From Trichinella spiralis (taxonomy: Eukaryota > Nematoda > Enoplea > Trichinellida > Trichinellidae), in assembly GCA_000181795.3 (NCBI GenBank), contig CM012954.1, forward strand, positions 4,709,077 to 4,773,076: a DNA stretch of 64,000 bases, in the 5' to 3' direction. A program made the position numbers and the translations under genes. Shown here piece by piece: positions 37,801-49,625 of the stretch (position 1 is its first letter; every line of letters starts with the position of its first letter). Under the pieces are notes generated by a model. The model ran no database searches and was not told the origin of the DNA. It worked only from the letters and a program-made list of their open reading frames with translations.

Positions 37801-39038
37801 CGAAAGTTTTCAAAAGGAAAAAGTAAAAAAAGAAAATCAACCTGCTTAGCTCTTAGATGCGCTTTTCGTTGACTGGAAATCAACTTTTCCAATTGCATCA
37901 ATTGTGACTCATAAATTTGCGTCACGTCCGATTCTGATGTTTCTTCACCAGGCGAAGAATCACAATACGATGAGTCACGTTGTAACGCGGAAAACGGCTC
38001 TCTCAAACCCAGCTTTCCGTATTTCGCTTGCGCAAGCAGCTGTTTAGCTTTTTCCGCTTTTAAAGTTGCAATAGCTACATCCCGAGCTTGCACTTCTCCT
38101 TCCAAACAGCAGAGCAAACGCAAAAGATCCGTTCGGCTTAATTCAGAAACTGACGATACGGGTGTCTAAATGTGGAATGAAAACACAAATGCATAGAATT
38201 TTATACTTAATTAACAAATCATATTTAGCGAAACTACACAGTATTTTTAATCCAACGTACGTCATGTCATTTAAATTAATTAAATACTTTTGACATTTTG
38301 AAAAAAAATTAACGAAAACAAACTGACAGAAATTGAAAGAATTTTCTTCATCATGTGAGGATTGCTGCTTAAAATTGAAAAATAACAACTGTTTTTTTCA
38401 ATTAACTTTTGACAAGAAAATTTAGTTAAGACTTAAAAACAACAGGCCAATTTTATTCTTAAGCAGAGACGGCAATCTGTCAGTGAAGTGTTGTAAAATC
38501 GCATATTAAGTTAAAATTCTTTTCAACTAGTTAGTTAGTTAGTTGTACAGTGAACTTTCTTTAACATAAATCAAATGTTTCCAAATAAATTTTCGACTAT
38601 TCATTCGTGAAGCATTGGGAAACTCTCGTATTTGCACACATCCTGCTTTTAACTTCACCAACGAGATCTTCTCCCTGTGGTTAGCTTTCAAACAAAAAGA
38701 ATTAAAACCCAATATTTCTTCTAATCTTTGAATAAGGTATATCAAATTACATTAAAGGTCGCGCCTAGCATTTGGCCGATGCAACCGTGAATAACAATGC
38801 AGGAATTTTAAAAATTTATGAGAAAACTATTTTTTACGGGTCGAAAAAGATTGCTGATAGTTAATTGCAATCAAAATTACAGAAAATCTAAACAATAGTC
38901 TCAGTAAAACGATGCAACTTGTAAAAAATGAAAAAAAACAACTGGGTCTGATTTCAAACTCACAGACGATGGCGATTGTGCAGAATCCTCTTCATTTAAA
39001 TCGTCATTTAGTATCGGTTCTAATGCAGTAGCGTCCAT
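34876..39038 (-). CDS. CTTNBP2NL: CTTNBP2/CTTNBP2NL-like coiled-coil protein
   Basis: Five exons join in frame: 39038..38964, 38165..37842, 37475..37335, 37222..35767 and 35213..34876, giving 777 residues. The CortBP2 N-terminal domain is clear: SRTDLLRLLCCLEGEVQARD, YGKLGLREPFSALQRD, then coiled coil (KRHAKTVRELEHERRKRAQE; RQALADEKERHKQMVLYLL; ERRQMLVRFVEERQRM). In vertebrates this region binds cortactin and striatin/PP2A (STRIPAK) and acts on actin-rich structures. The rest is low-complexity: a run of prolines near residue 400, then long glutamine, asparagine and histidine runs. There are no ankyrin repeats, so it resembles CTTNBP2NL rather than CTTNBP2. The start MDATALEPILNDD is the first ATG of an exon whose donor GTGAGT fits the next acceptor in phase 0. 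TRMT112 lies 676 bases upstream on the same strand. Confidence 0.87.
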
Positions 39039-39713
39039 AACATTTGAGAAAAAGATATTTTCTACGTGAACATCAGCGTTCCCTCTAATGCTGTCTGGAT
39101 TACTGTAATTAAGAAGCACTAGGTACAAATTCACAATATTGCTTATAATATGTTTAAATCAGCTTAAAATCCAGATAAGGACTGTTTTAAAGGTTAAACA
39201 TTGAGAAATATACGTATTTTTGATATAAAAAATTATATGCATAAACTTGTGCGAAAACTTTACATTCTAACGAGAATTCATTCATTTGTAGATATTGCAA
39301 AGGAAAACTGGCATTATTATGGAAAAATTATGCATAAGTAAGCATACATTTAAAATACACTTTAAAAGTTATTTTCATGTACATAATTATTAGGCAATCA
39401 AGTTGTAGTTGTACGCATTTTCCATCTAAAAGAATGTGAGAAAACGACAAAAATAAAACAATCAGTCTGTTGACATTCCTTCGCTGTTGAAAATTAAATG
39501 TAGTTTGTTTATTTTAAAATTTTATTCTGAGATTTTCCTTCGTTTTTTTGCAAATATTTGCGTTGTTCACAAATGATATACGTAACGCAACAGGCAAGGA
39601 ATTAAGTAAGACAATAGTTTATTTTCACATAGTAAAATGAACAAAAAATGAAATAAACTGGAAACTTGGACATCTTGTTTATAATAAATCATACATTTCA
39701 GTTTAAAATGCAG
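39039..39713. other. Spacer between TRMT112 and the CTTNBP2-like gene
   Basis: AT-rich; a minus-strand AATAAA at 39618-39623 is the likely polyadenylation signal of TRMT112. No other gene was seen. Confidence 0.55.
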
Positions 39714-40094
39714 CTACGAAACTTCATCTTCATTTGCCATCATATTGGCGATTCCATTAGTGATTTTAAACGGTCTTCCTGTTTCTGGACAATGCATATA
39801 ACCATCTGTAATCTCAATTTCAAACATCGCATGATGAGCCTTCTTCAGAAAATCTTCATTTTCTTCCCAATCAACAGGTTTCTCGTCGGGAAGTTCGTCA
39901 CTTATATTCAACGAGCGCACTGCACCAGCTAAAGCACTCCAGTCCAATCGCGCCATCATCTTCTTCACAAGCTCAGCATCGAAAGGCTGTTCCACAATCT
40001 CATAAGTACAAGTCGATGACAACTTTAATGGATATCCTGTGACTACACCTTTGAGAAATTTTGTCGACAAGAAATTATGCAAAAGTAACTTCAT
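39714..40094 (-). CDS. TRMT112: Multifunctional methyltransferase subunit TRM112
   Basis: A single uninterrupted exon of 126 residues (human 125). TRMT112 is a small zinc-knuckle-fold activator that stabilises several SAM-dependent methyltransferases: HEMK2/ETF1, ALKBH8, TRMT11, BUD23/18S rRNA and METTL5. Seen: MKLLLHNFLSTKFLKGVVTG, YPLKLSSTCTYEIVEQPFDA, RLDWSALAGAVRSLNISDEL, FLKKAHHAMFEIEITDGYMH, CPETGRPFKITNGIANMM. The N- and C-terminal halves form the Trm112 zinc-binding-like domain, and the C-terminal CPETGRxF...GI-x-NM signature is intact. As in metazoan TRMT112, most of the fungal zinc cysteines are absent. It faces PSMD6 head to head across 435 bases. Confidence 0.96.
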   Translation of the reverse strand: MKLLLHNFLSTKFLKGVVTGYPLKLSSTCTYEIVEQPFDAELVKKMMARLDWSALAGAVRSLNISDELPDEKPVDWEENEDFLKKAHHAMFEIEITDGYMHCPETGRPFKITNGIANMMANEDEVS

Positions 40095-40529
40095 ATTAAC
40101 CGTTATAAGAAAAGCTTGATAACAAATTTACAAAATGATACCAAAGAAATGTGCTGAACGCAACAACAAAGAACGACTACAACCAGCTATGGAAACGTTT
40201 AATGAACGAAAGCCCTTATTTTTATGTACAAGTGTAGTACTGTACTTTTGTTGGTTTAACTAGTTCAAAAAATAAAGTTTGATTGTATAAAAATTCGAAG
40301 ATAATAATAAAATATTAATAAAATAATTTAAAATATTATCATAAATTTGATTTTCAAATGTCAACTTTTTTTCAAATATGTTTTGCTTTACAATTATGCC
40401 TACTTTTATGTACTTCTTTGTTGTACTGTAACGTTATTTAACGTAGAAACTTTCAAATTCAGTTATAGTTCGACATCGTTGATTTTGAAGCAGATTTTGA
40501 AATTATTCGTTTTCTTCTGGTTGTTCAGC
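40095..40529. promoter_or_regulatory. Putative bidirectional promoter, TRMT112 / PSMD6
   Basis: 435 bases between divergent start codons of two housekeeping genes. No TATA box is convincing on either strand. The PSMD6 side is pyrimidine-rich and ends in TTGTTCAG three to four bases before the ATG. Bidirectional use is inferred from spacing only. Confidence 0.4.
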
Positions 40530-42566
40530 ATGGTAAGATTATTTTAAAATACAAATAAAATTGTTTTTTGTTTATGATTAAAGCTAAACAGAAGGAAAAG
40601 GGAAGCAAAATATTTTCAAACTTAGTTCAGTATCGTAATTGTTTTGGGAAATTTTCTGAATTTGAAAACAGTTTTTGCCATCTTTTATTTTTGTTAACCA
40701 TTTTAAACAGGTTTTAATAAATAATGTATATTTTTAAATTTTGCTATATCAAGACAACAATTCGTTGAATTATGTAATTATTAATGTCTTTTGATTTCGT
40801 ATTTTCCGCATAATTTTTGAATATTAGTATTTTTTCTTTACGTAACTTTATATGAATTTTTCTGATAGTGCAATTTATTGTTTTTTTTATTGACATTATT
40901 GTATTCATATTAGAGAATTGTTTAACAGTTAGTGATGCACATTTGTTTTTGAATCGCTTAAATTTTTACCTGCATGCAGAATTAATGTATTATTATATTT
41001 TTATATGTAGTGTAATGATTAGAAATTAAAATTTCATTTTCCGTTTTAACCTAGTCGTCGATAATTTTTTATTTAGCTTTTCTTACTTGAAAATTGTTTT
41101 TCAATCAGTGTTTTGTTATTTTCAATCGATAATTTACAATATGACACTTTAAGTGTGACATGTTGCAATTATTTCAGTCTTTCGTTACTGTATTGGAAGA
41201 ATCACAGAAAGCAGAAATTGTAATTAACCCAGACTTGAACATTGCTCAGTATCAGTTTCTGTTATGTCATACAGAATATGATCCGAAAAAGAAAATTGAG
41301 GTGAAGGAAAAGTTGATGGAAGCAATTACCAAGAATGAAATGGGGAAATATTACGAATATGTAAGCAAAGTTCTTGGTATTCCAGTAAATAAAGAACTTA
41401 TGGAAAGATTAACGAAGCAAAATAAAGAAAAGTTGGAAAAATTTGAAGCGGATATAATCGATGCCGAAAAGAGTCAAGGAGAGTCTGAAGTACGCGATGC
41501 TTGGCTGAAAAAAGCAGAATATTTGTCACAGATTGGAGACAGAGACGCCAGTTTGAAGGCACTTTCTTATACTTATGACCGTACTGTGGGTGTGGGAAAG
41601 CAGATTGATATTATTTTCCATCAAATTCGCATTGCTTTGTTTTACATGAATCATGCACTTATCAAAGAAAAATTTCAAGAAGTTCATAAACTTATTGAAC
41701 AGGTATTGAATTTTTCAATATATTTTTTTCACAAACCTGTTCATTTGTTTAAATTTGAATTTAGGGAGGCGATTGGGATAGGAAAAATCGGTTGAAAGCA
41801 TACGAAGGCTATTATGCTTTAGCAGTTCGAGATTTCAAAAAAGCGGCAAGTCTACTGTTGGATGCGGTTTGCACATTTACAAGTTACGAGTTGATCACAT
41901 ACGAAACGCTTGTGTTTTACACCGTTGTAGCTGCAATGCTTGGCAAGTGATTTTTAAGTATTTATTTTATTTGAAATTATTCATAATTGATTACATTTGT
42001 TGCTAGTTTGGTAGTTTCTGAGTTGGTGATTTTTTGACTTTAAATTCAAAGAAAATACTTTTCATACAATCAAGGCTATTTTAGCTTTAAGCAGAAATGA
42101 GCTGCGTGATAAAGTGGTCAATTCTGCAGAGATTCGTGAACAGTTGTATTCGCAGCAAGATTTAAGACGCTATTTGCATTCACTGTATGAATGTGACTAT
42201 GCGGGATTCTTTAGTTGTTTGGCCGATTTAGAGACCCGAATGAAATTCGATCGCATTTTGGCACCGCATTATACTCACTATTGTAGAATGATGCGCGCTA
42301 AAGCATACCAGCAGCTTCTCAGCTCTTACCGCAGTTTGACATTGCGTTATATGGGCGAAGCATTCGGCGTCAGTCCGCAGTTTATGGATAAAGAATTGCA
42401 CTATTTCATCAGCAGTGGCCATTTGACATGTAAAATTGACCGTGTGCGTGGTGTAGTTGAGACGAACCAAGTGAATTCCAAAAACGTACAGTATGCAGCA
42501 TTAATTCGAGATGGTGATGTTTTATTGAATCGCATTCAAAAATTGAGCCGAGTTTTCAACAATTAA
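40530..42566 (+). CDS. PSMD6: 26S proteasome regulatory subunit Rpn7
   Basis: PCI-domain lid subunit of the 19S regulatory particle; it stabilises the lid and its contact with the base. Preferred exons: 40530..40532 (ATG alone), 41178..41702, 41765..41942 and 42085..42566, giving 395 residues (human 389). The ATG is followed at once by GTAAGA, and splicing gives MSFVTVLEE. An in-frame ATG at 41160, lying in the intron's end, is the alternative start. Diagnostic blocks: [143 protein letters not shown]. The third intron begins with GC (G|GCAAGT); only this choice keeps the frame ([14 protein letters not shown]). AATAAA follows at 42601. Confidence 0.95.
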
Positions 42567-42600
42567 ATGATAGAAGTAAATTTTATTTGAAGCAGTTGTG

Positions 42601-42606
42601 AATAAA
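42601..42606 (+). terminator. Polyadenylation signal for PSMD6
   Basis: AATAAA 35 bases after the PSMD6 stop codon. Confidence 0.55.
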
Positions 42607-45600
42607 TTTGGGTTTGAATTTTGTATGCTTTTTTTTTAAATTATCAGTTATATGAAAATTTTTTATATTTGTTTTTATGTTTAAGAATCGAATTTCAAAA
42701 CTGAAGTCAACGGTTAAAATATTAATGGTGTTAAGTAAATCATTCATTGGCTTAAGCAAATTGTGCAACAGTGTGAAAGGAGGAATTTTTAAAAATTACT
42801 GAAAAATTTTATCGGTAAGTGAAATGAGAATTGAAATGATTTTGATTTGGTTTATTTCACTTTTAATGATTGATGGTTCTGTTATTCTCAAATTATTCAT
42901 TTGTGGTTTTATTTTGAACGCGAATCTTTGTCAAATTAGCCTATACAGTAGTTATTTGTCATCAGCTTAATGATTTTATTTTCAATTGATTTTCATTTGC
43001 AATGGCAAAAATAATTTCTCTTTAGTACATGCAGTAAAGTTGACTATCTTCTGTAAACTTGAAATGGATCTTTTTCTCAGTTTTTTTCTCTTATTTCTGA
43101 ACATGCATATCATTTTGTGAAAATTCATAGAATATTTTACACTATATAAGTAGTAGTTTAATTTCACTTATTTGAATGCTTCTTTAGTTGAATTGACTAT
43201 TTTGAAAAAAAAATTATAAGTTACATGTTGCAATCTAAAAGTGGTGAATATTTTGGAAAATATGATTTTGTTTCTTTGGTAGAAAGTTTAATTTTAGTCA
43301 AACTAGTATCAATAGTTAGTGGAATATTATTTTCATTCATTGTGAATTTGCTGCTGAAATGATGAAATGACGATTCGCTGATTGCGCAATTGTTTGATAG
43401 CTATATTTTCATTTGCAGTAATAAATTGCTCCATTTTCCAGTAGTTAATTAGTTAAGAAGAAATGAATTTTAGCTTTGATTATTTGAAATATTTCTTTAA
43501 ATAATAATGTTTTTTTTTGTTTTCAACTTTTATGGAAGTATTGCCTTTTATGTTGATAGTGTAGAACAGTTTCAGTTAGAAATGGCGATTATTAATTAAT
43601 AACGATTGTTCTAACTTAGTGAAACGGATAAAACAGAATTTGTTCAATTGCTGTTTGTTATTAAGTTGTATTGCTGATTACGGCTGACATTTGAAAGTTT
43701 AAAATTGAAACAATTGCATGTTGTTGTTCATTTTAGAACAATTGTGTGTTGATTAGATGACATGTTTATCCCAATATCTGTATACGTTTTCCTATCATCA
43801 ATTATATTGTATAAGCATATAACTTTAATATTATCAGTATCAGATATTATTATAAAGAGCAATTTAGTATTTTTCATATTATTTGTAATCTTTTTGCATA
43901 AATTTAAAAGAAAATCTTGATTTTTGAGATGTTGAGTTTCATGTGCAATTGAGCGTTCATTTACAATCGTTAATGAATACATATATGTATATGTACTTAT
44001 TTATTTATTTATCCAAAAGAACTACAGTCATATAGGTTTCAAACGTTTTTTTTGGTATGAATAATGTATCTTTCAATTAGCTATAATATATTTTTTGCTA
44101 GATAGGAAAATCTTGTGCCTTACATTATTTTTTAACGACCGTTGGATCACAATGCTGTTACTTACATCAGTGTTTTTTTCAAATACAAATATATTTTTTG
44201 CAACTATTGCAACATCCCATCTACTATTACGTCCAAATGAGCTATTTTTATTGATTATAAAACATCTTTTATTGGTTAATTTTCTTTTTTATGAATAATT
44301 TCTGTGAAAGTTCAGTTAAGCAATTAAACATTAATGTTTCGCTATTGCGCTTAATTCTCTTTTCGTTTGTTGCATTCAATTATTCAATGGCTGTTTCATT
44401 TCTTAATTAAATGTTGCGTTGTAGAAATGATTAGTAATCAAGATGTTAATGTAAAAAAGAAAAAAAATATGATTATACTTTATGATAAATGAAAATCTTT
44501 CATTCTACTTATGAAAAGTTCACTTTTATTGTCAATGAAAAGTTTCAGTCAATTCAATCGCAGTCGTGAAAATGAAAACGTTTTGATTTGTGAATTTGAA
44601 AAAAATAATAAAAATAAAAGGTGCATATTAAAATTCATAAAATATGATACACTTTCAAATTTTCGGGAAAGTATATGGTGCAAAATGAATAATAATTTTA
44701 TTGAAATATGCTTCCTTATTTTACTGTTTGCTTTGCTTGCTCTAAATGTCGATATGTTGCATTTAGCTTATTTGTAGAAAATCATTGCTTTATAGTTTTA
44801 AAGTAGCTTAATAATTTGTGTTGAAAAAATATTTTCTTTTCAAACTTGTGAAGTTATGCTTTTTGTAAATATTGGTAAATGGCTTTCTTTGCATTGAAGT
44901 TTTCATGTTTAAAATCTGAAGTACGTTCACGTCCATGGAGTATTATTGAACATTAATAATCACAAGAGAAATGTACTCACGGCAAAATAAGTGAAGAAAG
45001 GTCATTTGATTCTTTATAACTATCTGTTGTTGAGCTGTAAATTCTCATTTGGTTGCGCTTCATGATGAGACTGACTTTATCATTTAGTGCATAGAATTAT
45101 GCACTTTGATTTTGTGCAGTAGTATTCATGAATAATCTAATTTTATTTTATCAAGGGAAATATTCTGACAGATAAAATTTTTAATAAATTTTATTCTTCT
45201 TTAACAGGTGCTTAAATTAATTTTATCATTATTATTGTCATTTTATTTTAAACCTCTCTTATGACGTAGCTTGTTCATTGCGTAATTAAATATATGAATG
45301 ATGAAACCATTTTTGCATGTAGTATTCGTCAATTTTGCATTTGTTTTGCCTATAAATGTTAGCTTTACATTTAATTCAAAAATGCTCACATATATGATTT
45401 GCACTTTTTTTCTTGAATGTTTTGCTAATATGTATGCAATTGTGAGTCTTTGCAGAATTTGGAAAAGCGAAAACTTTTTGCAAAGAATATTTTGAAGCCA
45501 TGTAATAATTTACGGGAAGTTAAGTTAAGTTAAGTTAATTTTAAGTTATTTACTACAGACTGTTTGTTCTGCTTTTTGAATTAATACTTTGAAGCTTCTT

Positions 45601-45815
45601 TTTATTACGAGATAAAAATGAATAAGAAATTTAATGAAAACGAATTTATGCAGCAGAATTCAAACTATGGCTGCAGTGAGTTAATTGAGTTTCAGTTTTC
45701 TATTTTGCTCAAATTTTAATTTGTCGGCAACTTTTTTGAAATCTATTGACCAGTGTTGGCAAGCTAATTCAACAAACAAATTGACATGAATAATAAAGTG
45801 AGAATGAATTGATGA
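42607..45815. other. Long AT-rich intergenic region
   Basis: 3.2 kb. Open frames up to about 88 codons (e.g. 44511-44777 plus) show no similarity and simply reflect composition. A short tandem AGTTA repeat occurs at about 45518-45550. No RNA gene or mobile element was recognised. Confidence 0.6.
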
Positions 45816-45968
45816 CCAATCGGCGCCGAACCTATCAACATATACCGTCTATGCAAGCGGGGGTCTATTTTACAATGGCTGACCAATCAGATACATCTGA
45901 GCTGGATGGGGTGTGGTTCTGGAGCAGATAAATACAGCTACTTTCTGACTGTTGGTGCAAATTCAGTC
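45816..45968 (+). promoter_or_regulatory. Core promoter of the candidate neuropeptide gene: two CCAAT boxes, TATA-like box, initiator
   Basis: CCAAT in GACCAATC context occurs at 45816-45820 and again at 45893-45897, each followed by G+C-richer sequence. GATAAATA at 45927-45934 is TATA-like, and TTCAGTC at 45962-45968 is a good initiator with A+1 at 45965. The start codon follows at 46047, giving an 82-base leader. The spacing TATA-to-initiator (about 36) is a few bases long but acceptable. Confidence 0.5.
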
Positions 45969-46046
45969 GAGAACTGGTGAGCTTGTGTTGCCTGTGCTGC
46001 GCTGATTGTCATTTCCATAAGTTCTAACCAAGGTCGAACGAGCTGC

Positions 46047-46379
46047 ATGAATACTTCAGGCGGATGGATTTATACGGCGGCGGCACTGCTGTTCGCTTGC
46101 AGTGCAGTAGCTTTTACGATAGAGCCAATGAATCTTGCTTCACTTGGTACTTCTCGCACAGTTTCTCCCGAGCAGATTGACGTGGCCGACAGTTTCAATT
46201 CCATCAATTGCGCTCAAATCGATGAGACAGATTTTTGGCTGTGCAAAGGACCCCAGTTTTTGGATAGTCGCACTGGAACGCTACACAGAATGCCACAAGC
46301 AGCAAAAAGAAAACTATCTATGCTAACTTATTCATCACGGCCAAGTGAAACGGACAGACCAATCATTCGGCTTGGCTAA
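46047..46379 (+). CDS. Candidate secreted neuropeptide precursor
   Basis: Single-exon frame of 110 residues. A clear signal peptide is present (WIYTAAALLFACSAVAF, cleavage near residue 23). The propeptide contains one cysteine pair, CAQIDETDFWLC, spaced like a small disulfide loop. Near the C-terminus a dibasic site AAKRK precedes LSMLTYSSRPSETDRPIIRL and a terminal glycine directly before the stop. Dibasic cleavage followed by glycine-directed amidation would release a peptide of about 20 residues ending IIRL-amide. This layout (signal peptide, cysteine pair, dibasic site, C-terminal Gly) is that of a neuropeptide or peptide-hormone precursor. No known family is recognised; the IIRL-amide end only loosely recalls PRL-amide peptides. 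The gene has its own well-formed promoter and polyadenylation sites, and codon G+C is higher than the flanks. Confidence 0.6.
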   Translation: MNTSGGWIYTAAALLFACSAVAFTIEPMNLASLGTSRTVSPEQIDVADSFNSINCAQIDETDFWLCKGPQFLDSRTGTLHRMPQAAKRKLSMLTYSSRPSETDRPIIRLG

Positions 46380-46572
46380 TTGAACTTGCAGACCTACTAA
46401 ATTCTTCACTGATCTTATACATGCTTGCGTTTTGATGTATTAATTGTGATTTTTAAAACAATTTTCATATCTTTATCCATTTTCATTGAAAATCATCACT
46501 TTGATTTGCAACTGTACGTTTTTATGTGAACCTGCATATAAGTATACTGTACAGTGCTATTGGTGCGCATCT

Positions 46573-46587
46573 AATAAATTGAATAAA
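46573..46587 (+). terminator. Tandem polyadenylation signals of the candidate neuropeptide gene
   Basis: Two AATAAA hexamers, at 46573-46578 and 46582-46587, about 200 bases after the stop codon. Confidence 0.55.
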
Positions 46588-49189
46588 CGGTTGTTTGTTG
46601 TTTTTATAATTGAATTGCATTTTTGCAGTGCATTTCCTTTCACTGAATTTTACTATTAATAACATAAACATTTTCTTGATTTTTATCTACACTTTGTTGT
46701 TTAATTTTTCACTGTAAAAATGATCGATGAGATGAAAATGAATAGCTTGTAATGGATGATTTATTTTTTCACAGAATTTGAATTAACAGAAGCTGTTTAA
46801 CTTTTGCTTTGAAGTTCTCAATGACACTGTTGGGAAATTGATAAGACTGGGAAGAATGGTTAGCGTCGGTAAAACGAGGAAAACAACCTAGCAGTTGTTT
46901 AAAGTGAGTAAAGTTTAAATGCAGTAGAAATTCATACTGCAGGAAATATTACTGATCAAAAGGTGTTCGTTTTGTTTTTTCTTTTCATTTTTTGAGAAAG
47001 ATGCTTTTTCTGATTTCCAACATGTTGCATAAATGCAAACTAAGTAAGTAAATTAAAGCAACTATTATCATTTGCATTCATTTTGCGTTGACCTAATCTT
47101 TGCTTAATTGTATTTTGAGGTTTGTATTTTGAAAAATTTGGCCAAATTCATGAAACTAAGCATAGTGAAAAGTAAAAGTAAAAAAATCTTCGCCTTCACT
47201 CAATAGACGAGGTAAGAAAATTATGACGCAGTATAGTTGGGATTTTAATTCAGTTACAAAATTTATTATTTAAAGTTTTTGCTGAAATACAGTTTCATTT
47301 CTTTTAATGCAACGCTGTAATGGTGCGTGTTTATCAGATTAGCGGCTTCAGTCTCGACGGGATTTGTATTCATGACATGTATTATTAGTTATCTTTACGA
47401 TGTTCATGCATTATTGCAGCAATATCAATCTGAAAATTGAAACCTCTCATCGAATGAGTGTATGTATAAAAAATTTATATTAGAGATGCATATTTTTTAT
47501 GGTCCTTTTGTTTATTTCTTCCATACATTTTTAGGGGCTTCTGAAATTAATTTTTCGACTGTTTTATTTATTAAATTAGCGAAGAAATAATTCCAGTGAT
47601 TTAATAAGAATATTATGCATTAAATGCAATTTACACACTTGGCATTTAAAAGATCTCTGAGAATATTCTTCTTCAGAGATCTTTCTTCAACTTCAGAACT
47701 TTAAGTTCTCATTTTAATAACAGTTGCTCGCATATTACGTGATTATAACAATTGAAATTTTAATTTGTGTGCATGTAAATTAACGAATAGAATATTTTAT
47801 TTAAAAGCTGGACTTCTAATTCAAGAAGAACTATGCAATTAAGTGTAAGCGTTCAGCTCTAACTTTTACTGCATATAGTCAGTCTGTTATGCAAATTTCT
47901 AAATTATGCGCATTAGCGTCGTCGGCTGAAATTCACTATGACAAAAACTTGCTTACTTCACTGAATTGGCGGCATTTGATTGAACTTTGCTTATTTCGTC
48001 ATAGCATTAATTAAAGACTCTGTTCTGATTGTTGCACTTGTTTGATTTATATTTTCTTTTTTATTAGTCTATTTGATGACATTTGTTCGATTTGAAAAAC
48101 TTTACGTATTTTACTTACTTTTTATATTTCAAAATTGAATTTTTAATTATATAGTTGGAAACAATTTTATTATTTATAAACATGAACATTTTTTCTTCTT
48201 CTGCATTGACGTTCTACTCATTAATCTTTATTATTCACTTCAACGGGGTAGAATGAGGCAGCGCACATACCTTTTATGCAGACTGTCTATATTTTATGCA
48301 AATCAGCGTCAGTCGTACAGTTAACTTATCAGAGATGGATAGATAGAGTGTTTGTTTGCTCGTCTTAATTGGCAGCCTTGAACTGCTTATTGTCCGACTT
48401 AATGTTGCATTCACTGACGATATTTTACTGCATTAGTCAGTATTGAATGTCATTTTAAATGCAAATTATTCCACTAATAATGCATTTCATTGCCTAGCAT
48501 ATAAACAGTCTGCTAAATTAAATTGCAATTACTTTCTTTATAGCGCACTTTGACTACGCGACAGTGTGACGCAACGCTGAAACTGTCTCACTTTTATGCA
48601 AATATGTTTCATCAATAGCAACGCCCATGTTTTTCATTCATTGTCTAAACTGGCGCTTCATTTCTTTTGCTTATTCATTTCATAATAATTCCAATATGAT
48701 TTTTTTTCTGATACCGAAAAATACTCAGCTTTCTGCATGATGGCTTTCTTACTTTATTGAAATTTTTAAAACAATTTCACAGCACGATAAATCGAACATT
48801 TTATTTTATATTTGGAAGTTTTATAGATATGAAGAATAATGACGAGAAACAAGGATGGATCACAGCAACCACAACTGAATAAGTACAAAACAAAAAGTAA
48901 GTGGAGTTTTATTTAAATTTAGATTACGAATATCTTCGAAGCAATAACCCTTACTTTAATCAAGTGACCAAAAATTGTTTAAAATTTCAAATAAATAAGA
49001 CTTCCATGCAACTACGCCAACTGTATCTTCTACTCAAAATTCTACTATTTGCATGGATTGGATCAATTTTATTAATATTCATCCATCTCATTTTCCTCTA
49101 TTTTCATTAATCATATGCATGTTATTTGAAACTGTATCAAACTGCTTTTCCACCAATTACTTATTTTTAGTTATAAGAAAGTTATATTT
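46588..49189. other. Non-coding region left of the repeat locus
   Basis: AT-rich, no gene supported. Contains several ATGCAAAT octamers (47889, 48294, 48596) and a purine-rich, exon-like stretch at about 48823-48894 that ends next to AAGTAAGTGG. Confidence 0.5.
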
Positions 49190-49625
49190 TTGTTTGCTCA
49201 TCGTAATGCAAAGCAGTCACATTATGACTTACTTGTTCCCCAGAACTTTCATGCAAATTTTTGAGCATGGCCTTGACGTTTGTTTACTTTGCAGCCATTG
49301 CTCACCACTAGCCAAAACATTTAATATATTGGAAAAATTCGCTTAAAATGCTTTTTTCAGTCAACTCAATGGTATCTAGTAGTCGAGGAGAAAATAATAA
49401 TTGCTATTGTAAAGTTGCAACTCATGTAATCCTTTTGGTCAGGTTTCAGATTAAAAGTCGTGAAAAGTTTTGTTTGCTCAACGTGCGGAATAGCAGCCAC
49501 AGTAGGACTTGTTTACCAGAAAATGTATGCAAATTTTTATTCCACTGCTATGCGTACGTTTACGGGGCTTTAGTTTCGATGATTGCTCGCCTACGGTGTG
49601 CGGTGCGAATTGGATGGCGTTTTCC
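49190..49625. repeat. Direct repeat D, copy 1 (itself an internal tandem duplication)
   Basis: Shares several blocks with 62210-62600 in the same orientation, e.g. GACTTGTTTACCAGAAAATG, AATGCAGCC/AGCAGCCAC-type context, AAAAGTCGTGAAAAGTTTTG and ATTGCTCA. Internally, the block around 49228-49300 (ACTTGTTCCCCAG, TTTCATGCAAATTTTTG, GTTTACTT) recurs at 49506-49590 with about 277-base period. Open frames through it are not conserved between copies. Confidence 0.6.
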
